NCBI GenBank assembly: GCA_035222895.1
Contig: JAVYIG010000111.1
Coordinates: 1 to 64,000, forward strand
Length of the DNA stretch: 64,000 nt
Direction: 5' to 3'
Source: Strongylocentrotus droebachiensis
Taxonomy: Eukaryota; Echinodermata; Echinoidea; Camarodonta; Strongylocentrotidae
In this document: in pieces, positions 59,013-64,000 of the stretch
How the letters are laid out: each line of letters opens with the position of its first letter
How positions within the stretch are numbered: the stretch's first letter is position 1
Translations under genes and position numbers: made by a program
The notes under the pieces: generated by a model
The model's database searches: none
What the model saw: the letters and a program-made list of their open reading frames with translations, nothing else
What the model was told of the DNA's origin: nothing

Positions 59013-62000
59013 CTTAAATTAAAATATTTATATTAATATCTCTAAAGCTCAGATTTTGAATAAAGTAATACAACATGGAACTAGTAACATATAAAACAAT
59101 CTATTTTCTGGTGATCAGAACACTCTAAAATAGAAATAATAAATGAGGGGTTTAAGAAAAGACACAAATGTGACATGACAAGCATTGCAAAATACCATAT
59201 TTACACATGTATGTCTAAGTAATTCCAGTATATTAAGACTGGGAATGGTTCATTTTCCTAAGACGGTCAAAGTGGAGGTGTCGTGGTATAGTGGTCCATT
59301 CACTTGACTTTCAATTCATGGGTTGAGGGTTTGAATCCAAGCCAAACAATAATGTCCTTTGACTGGAATTAATCCACGTTTACTAATCTCTACTCAGGTA
59401 TTAAATGGGTACATTTAGCATTGTGAGTTTCTGGGAAATGGCACTTGGCTGGGATGTTGGCACCTCAGGAGTGGAGAATGTGCCAACATTTGCATGCATT
59501 GTGTGCAGGCAAACATCGCCGTCGAGAGAGCTCAGATTTAATGTCGAGCCCAAAAGTCGTAAATTGGCCCACGAGATCTGATAGGTGGCATACCGTATTA
59601 CAAGTACTCAGAGCCATAAATACAAGAGTTTGACCAACTTGATTTCAGTTGGTCAGAACATGGTGTATTTTTGTTTAGTGTCCGCCCATCATAGCAGTAT
59701 TTGCAAAACTGTGCAAAACTCATATATGGTTGGCCAAACTCAAATATGGTTGGCCAAACTCTCCTGATAAATGACACTACGAATGCAGATCATTGTCAAA
59801 TGCAAAGAATCTTTTACATACCATTTCACTCCCATCGACCACGTAGGGAGTCCTGAAATTGCGATCTCCATGACGCTGTTGACAAGACAAACAATAAAAA
59901 AAGACTTAACAACTTCTTTTTCTTTCAAAACATAATCTTTAAAATCAAAAGTATACTGATTAAAACAGATAATCAAGAATCTAGTTGTTTCTTGAACAAT
60001 AAATAATTTAAAATAAAACATGCACTAGACATGTTTATTCATTGTTTGCATAATTTTTTAAACAAATGTTTTTCTTAACTGCTCAAAAACTTGCCAGAGG
60101 ATTGCCCAACATAGCAAGAAATAATGTAAGCAATGTGGATCCCATTCATAGAGATGCAATTATTAGCAGGTGAATGGAATGACTGGTAACGGGGGAGAAG
60201 AAACATGTATAAATTGAAAGAGTTAGTAAAATGGCCTATTTAATGTGATCATTCATTGTACAGCTGAAAATAATTCTTTACTGATATTCAGATTTTGATA
60301 TTTACGTGGAGATTTCAAGCAGTAGTATAGGTCCTGGAGGCTATGTACGGGATGGGGGGTGGCGGTGCACATTCACCATCCATGCCTTGATGATTTTCGA
60401 TGATGAGGGTTGTTTTGTTTTCACTATTTGTTGTCATTTTGATAACCCTTGCTGTGCCGGGGTCAAATTCATTGTATATGTTGCATAATGATTTATGCAT
60501 TGTTTCAAACACACAATGCTACAATGGAAAATGAAGTGCAGGTGTTTGAAAACTATATACTGTTCTTCTGTTTGGTAAAATATAGGAAGCCTTCGGTGTA
60601 TGTATTACATGATAAATACCATGTTGAACAGGGAGATTATCTGTGAGGTATATAAACACATTGACAAGGAAACGGTTTGTACCTGTGCATCAGTTCCGCG
60701 CAGTCGATCCAATGCTTGACCAACAGCATACCGGCGTCCTTCAAGGGAGTTGTACTCATCAGAACCATTGAAAGATTCGTTTCCGTAGAAGCCTCTATTT
60801 TGTCTACTTGGATTGTCATACCGTTGTTCACTGAATAAAAAAAAAACATTGTTATATATTTTTTTGTTATCAGTGTAAACATTGTGAGAAAAAGCATCAC
60901 CAAATTTACAAAATGTGTTGAGACAGAAGACCATTACTGAAAACTGTGATGGGCCAATCAAGTGGTTCACTGCATCTTAAAGAGAATCGAGAGGGATCTG
61001 TGGTTACACAGAGTTGGACAGTTTGATAGATAGATAGACAGGTAGACAGATGGATAGAAAGGTAGAAAAAGGTTTATAATTTTTTTAATAAATGTAGACA
61101 GGTAGATAGAGATATGTAAAAATAGGCAGCGGATTTATAGATAGATTGATAGATACTTTCTTAATATCATGCATACAACATGTCAAGAAGAGTTAAATAT
61201 CACTTGGCAAGGCACCTCTAGATTTATATAATTATTTATTTCTGATATTTAGACAGGGTGACTCATTATCACCAATAATGGTGGTCTTTCATGAGGCCCT
61301 GTAAAAAAAAATTGATGTACATTATAGTTTAACAAATATAGATATGATAATAATATTAATAACAAAATCTTGAACATAAATTCAAAACAGCAATAAACAA
61401 TAAGTAAGAACATTTTTAAACATATATACAAAGTATTTGGTATCCTCGTAATAAAAGAATGGTTTGTTTGTTTTGTTTTGCCTTAGATACAAGTCAAAAA
61501 ACATATATAGGTCCCATACTTTACGAAGTATTATTGAATTGTGTCAACATAAAACTACCATTTAATGTTATGTGTTATCCATTTCAAGCTCTAGAGCTAT
61601 TATCTTGTTACTACAGTCGTCATATATACTGAAATCATACATGTAGATGTGGTCAGTAATAGCTTGAGCTCGTTCATTTGTAAATTTATTGTAATACTCA
61701 CGCGAGCATCAGTTTTGTTGCTTGATTTCGTCTTACACCTTGTACGAAAACGCAGCAGACACAGCTTATGAGGACGAGAACAAAACCCAAAACTCCTAGA
61801 GCAATACCAATGATTGCTCCATTCGACAATCCTTGAGGAGCTGCAAAATAAATGTATCAAATATGCGATTAGAAAAAACAAGTCCAGACAAATATACATG
61901 TACATGTACGCAAAGAAAAGAGAGTACCCTCACATCCATTTCTTGTGAAACTGTATATAAAATCATATATACGGTATATTATATAAACGTGTATGCCTAG

Positions 62001-63316
62001 GGAGAATGAGTGAGAGGGAGCATAAACACACTAAAAATGACTACTAACACAACTTACCATTCTGGCAAAGGTCTCCTGTAAAACCAGCTGGGCAATTGCA
62101 AGGCTGTCCAGAAGAAGTACATTCCCTGCCGTTCTGGCAATTTGATTGATCGCACTGAACTGTTCATTTCAAAGATATATGAATGATTCAAATTACTTCT
62201 GATAACTGACCAACTTATTTTATCGTTATTTATTGACAAGGAGACAGTAGAAAACACCAAAACTCCCTAACTACTCTATTATGAACAAATAATAACACAG
62301 TCTACTGAATACTACATGTGCTTGTGTACAATTTTTTAAATTGCCTAATTTATAGAACTATAAGTATAGAATATGATAAGTAGCGTCATTCCTCCAGCTT
62401 ATTTTGGTACCAATTTTGTTGGGCATCTCTTCACGGTTGACTGCGCATGGGTCAAATCCCATCGAATCTCATGAATTGGACAATGTCAAACGCCATGTGC
62501 ACCAGCACCACGCTTTTTCTTGCCTTGATATTGATATATACCCATATTTGATTAAATATTGTATGATGACATAACAATTGGTTCAAATGCAAGTCACTCC
62601 AAGATATAATTATTTGAAGAATTATTTGTCACAAACAAATTTTAAAAACAAACACTATTTGCTGTATGTTAAAGTGTATCTCAAAAACAAAATCTTATCC
62701 CTTGGGTGTATCATATACTCACTCTAGCCCTTATTGATCTAGAGTTCATTACCAATTAATCTTAGATATGATTTTGCAAATAATTAAGGACCGTCAAATT
62801 AAAATCACAAACTTTTAACAGTTGCAAGGCTATACTAATTTCTAATACAACAAGTATCTGAAATTGACCTGTCGATTGTGTCCTCTGGCATTGCCTCTCA
62901 TTTGCGAAGTGGCTTTTTATACATTGCAGACAAGTGAACTCATTTCAAGATACCAGTCACAATCAACAAAATTATTTGTTTTGACAAATAGTAGCAACCT
63001 AATATTTTGTATGTGAAATACAATATCCTCTTGTAAGGTGTCTTTAAGATGAATGGCTGGTGAAAAAAGCCTGGATTTTACTCTTACCTTCTGCCGATAT
63101 AGACGCTACCAGGGTTTGACCATTAGCTGATAAATTTTGATCAATGTTGGTAGATAAGGCAGATAAACTCACAGCAAGCCCATCTGCTACACTTTGGCTC
63201 TCAGCGGCAAGTTCCACTTGCACGTCACCGACTACGCTACCTTGGCTGAATGACAGCACTATGCAATTAGCATCAACAAGTTGAGAACCTAACTGTTCCC
63301 TTACATATTGGCTGAA
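58616..63316 (-). CDS. single-pass membrane protein with SEA-like and EGF-like domains (3' part of gene)
   Basis: Minus-strand exons join in phase: 63316-63088, 62159-62058, 61840-61702, 60830-60683, 59875-59822 and 58651-58616 (TGA). In order they encode a SEA-like segment (LVDANCIVLSFSQGSVVGDV), a six-cysteine EGF-like domain, a helix IIGIALGVLGFVLVLISCVC with a CCVF edge, and a ~90-residue cytoplasmic tail. The tail is rich in Tyr and Asn (RYDNPSRQNRGFYGNESFNG) and ends NGVERNPMHY. The architecture is that of membrane mucin-like or adhesion-type surface proteins; the specific orthologue is unknown. The 5' part lies beyond 64000. Confidence 0.85.
58979..59009. repeat. (TA)n microsatellite
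   Basis: About 14 TA dinucleotides in the last intron of the membrane protein gene. Confidence 0.9.
59275..59450 (+). mobile_element. tRNA-derived SINE fragment
   Basis: GGTGTCGTGGTATAGTGGTC and GAGGGTTTGAATCCAAGCC give A- and B-box-like sequences. AATGTCCTTTGACTGGAATT and AAATGGGTACATTTAGC follow, similar to the 36467 SINE body but diverged. It is intronic and in opposite orientation to the gene. Confidence 0.7.
59822..59875 (-). CDS. cytoplasmic tail exon 2
   Basis: A 54 bp exon, phase 0-0, acceptor GTCAACAG, donor GTATGT, encoding RHGDRNFRTPYVVDGSEM. It is too short to find by ORF length; it is recognised from in-phase splice sites and the continued polar, Tyr-bearing composition. Confidence 0.7.
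60683..60830 (-). CDS. cytoplasmic tail exon 1
   Basis: A 148 bp exon, phase 2 in and phase 0 out, acceptor TTTTATTCAG, donor GTACAA. It encodes EQRYDNPSRQNRGFYGNESF, then DEYNSLEGRRYAVGQALDRL and RGTDAQ. Several Tyr in acidic contexts (DEYNSL) are possible phosphorylation sites; this is inference. Confidence 0.8.
61019..61160. repeat. (GATA)/(GACA) microsatellite
   Basis: TAGATAGATAGACAGGTAGA and related tetranucleotides in two clusters (61024-61070 and 61093-61155), in the intron between the tail and TM exons. Confidence 0.85.
61702..61840 (-). CDS. transmembrane exon
   Basis: A 139 bp exon, phase 1 in and phase 2 out, donor GTGAGT. It encodes APQGLSNG, a ~23-residue hydrophobic helix (AIIGIALGVLGFVLVLIS) and CVCCVFVQGVRRNQATK. 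The basic residues after the helix place the C-terminus in the cytosol. The Cys cluster at the membrane edge could be palmitoylated (inference). Confidence 0.88.
62058..62159 (-). CDS. EGF-like domain exon
   Basis: A 102 bp phase 1-1 exon encoding one complete EGF-like module: CDQSNCQNGREC, then CNCPAGFTGDLCQN. Six cysteines and the CxCPxGFxGxxC ending are present. There is no Asp/Asn pattern for calcium binding. Symmetric phase 1-1 is usual for shuffled EGF exons. Confidence 0.9.
62160..63087. other. intron between SEA and EGF exons
   Basis: About 930 bp of AT-rich sequence. No additional exon with matching phases, RNA gene or intact repeat is visible. Confidence 0.5.
63088..63316 (-). CDS. 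SEA-like domain exon
   Basis: A 229 bp exon, phase 0 in and phase 1 out. The acceptor is ATTTATCAG, so the ATG at 63367 is intronic and not a start. It encodes FSQYVREQLGSQLV, an FSQGSVVGDVQVEL strand typical of SEA domains, and a Ser/Ala-rich helix region to ISAEG. No GSVVV autocleavage site is exact; GSVVG is the nearest. Confidence 0.75.
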
Positions 63317-64000
63317 CTGATAAATCAGAATGTAGAGAAAACCAGAAACAGAGTATGTGTAGTTCATGTAAATATATTTCCTTTTTTGTTCTTCAAAGAT
63401 AAAGTTCAGTTCCAGTCATGCACTGAAAAATCAATAGAGACAGGGTGATTATGTAGTGCACACAAATTGATGTAAACTATGAGGTTCTGGAAACATCAAA
63501 ATGATCAGAAATAAAACACTAATAACCCATAGCAGTAGAGTGTCTCCTCTTACTGTAATGAAATTTTGTCATGATCTTTTAGATCTAGAATGCTAAGAAG
63601 TACACATTAAACATGATCAGAAACAGCAAAAATCACCACCCCCCCAAAAAAAAAAAAAAAAAAAAAAAAATAGTCAGATGCAGTACACTGTGCCATTCTC
63701 AAATCGGAGCTATTAGATTATAACTGATCATGTATCACTAGTTTCGTGTAAGGATTGGCAATTTTGAAGTTACATTTTGAAATTTCCTTTTGCACTGGTT
63801 CATTCAATAAATATTCAAATTTGTATAATCAAACTAAGAAAGAGTGGAAGTAATATTAATTGCTGCTAATGTGAGGAGGCAAAACTGATTTATTTAGAAA
63901 ATACGAAAACTCTGAAGTCTGAAGTGCATGAATGTGACTGCGTCTCCAATATGCCTTTGTCTATATGAATGTTCCTCTGACTTTGACATCAACCCATTTT
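63317..64000. other. upstream intron of the membrane protein gene
   Basis: This holds a C6/A25-type run at about 63637-63670 and phrases near 63478-63520 (GAGGTTCTGGAAACATCAAA) that resemble the TTAA MITE at 20199-20574 in short stretches. No further in-phase exon was found before the window edge. Confidence 0.5.

Noticed and set aside
63317..63367. ATG at 63367 as the start of the SEA-domain protein
   Set aside because: A good acceptor (TTTATCAG) precedes 63316, and the sequence between is pyrimidine-rich intron. A signal peptide is absent.

Overview
The window reads as repeat-rich, AT-rich animal nuclear DNA. Genes are split by GT-AG introns, and there is much SINE, LINE, MITE and satellite material. 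tRNA-derived SINEs ending in (ATT)n, long poly-G/poly-C tracts, TTAA-flanked MITEs and LINEs with separate ORF1 and EN-RT ORFs suggest a marine deuterostome, most likely an echinoderm such as a sea urchin. That is inference; no species-diagnostic gene was recognised.

Region 1 (1-15.6 kb): a plus-strand multi-exon gene whose 5' end was not found. The exons join in phase from 3525 to a stop at 15593. The protein matches the family I know as DUF7869, whose RNase-H/DDE-transposase-like core carries spaced D, D and HTHED motifs. Its N-terminal part is built from small phase 1-1 exons. Two tandem duplications have hit it; one created a chimeric exon with an in-frame stop.

Region 2 (15.96-29.9 kb): a ~2.4 kb minisatellite of a ~31 bp near-palindromic unit, then a macrosatellite of ~2.1 kb monomers. 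One monomer carries a TTAA MITE and another a 3.4 kb LINE. Sibling monomers preserve both empty sites.

Region 3 (29.9-37.3 kb): microsatellites, a Tc1/mariner-type foldback MITE, three LINE 3' fragments and several SINEs.

Region 4 (~37.7-56.1 kb): one LINE split by two nested insertions. A 7.4 kb element flanked by arrays of a CTATTTTTTTCC motif sits inside ORF1. A 6.4 kb PIF/Harbinger-type transposon with a decayed minus-strand transposase sits in the 3' UTR. The 7.4 kb element carries a small spliced transcription unit whose intron and exon edges were tandemly amplified into five chimeric exons.

Region 5 (56.1-64 kb): a diverged tandem duplication, then the 3' end of a minus-strand gene for a single-pass membrane protein (SEA-like domain, EGF-like domain, transmembrane helix, short cytoplasmic tail). 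It continues beyond the right edge.

The two host-type genes look unrelated. The window's character comes from transposition and short-range tandem duplication, which twice fused exon edges.
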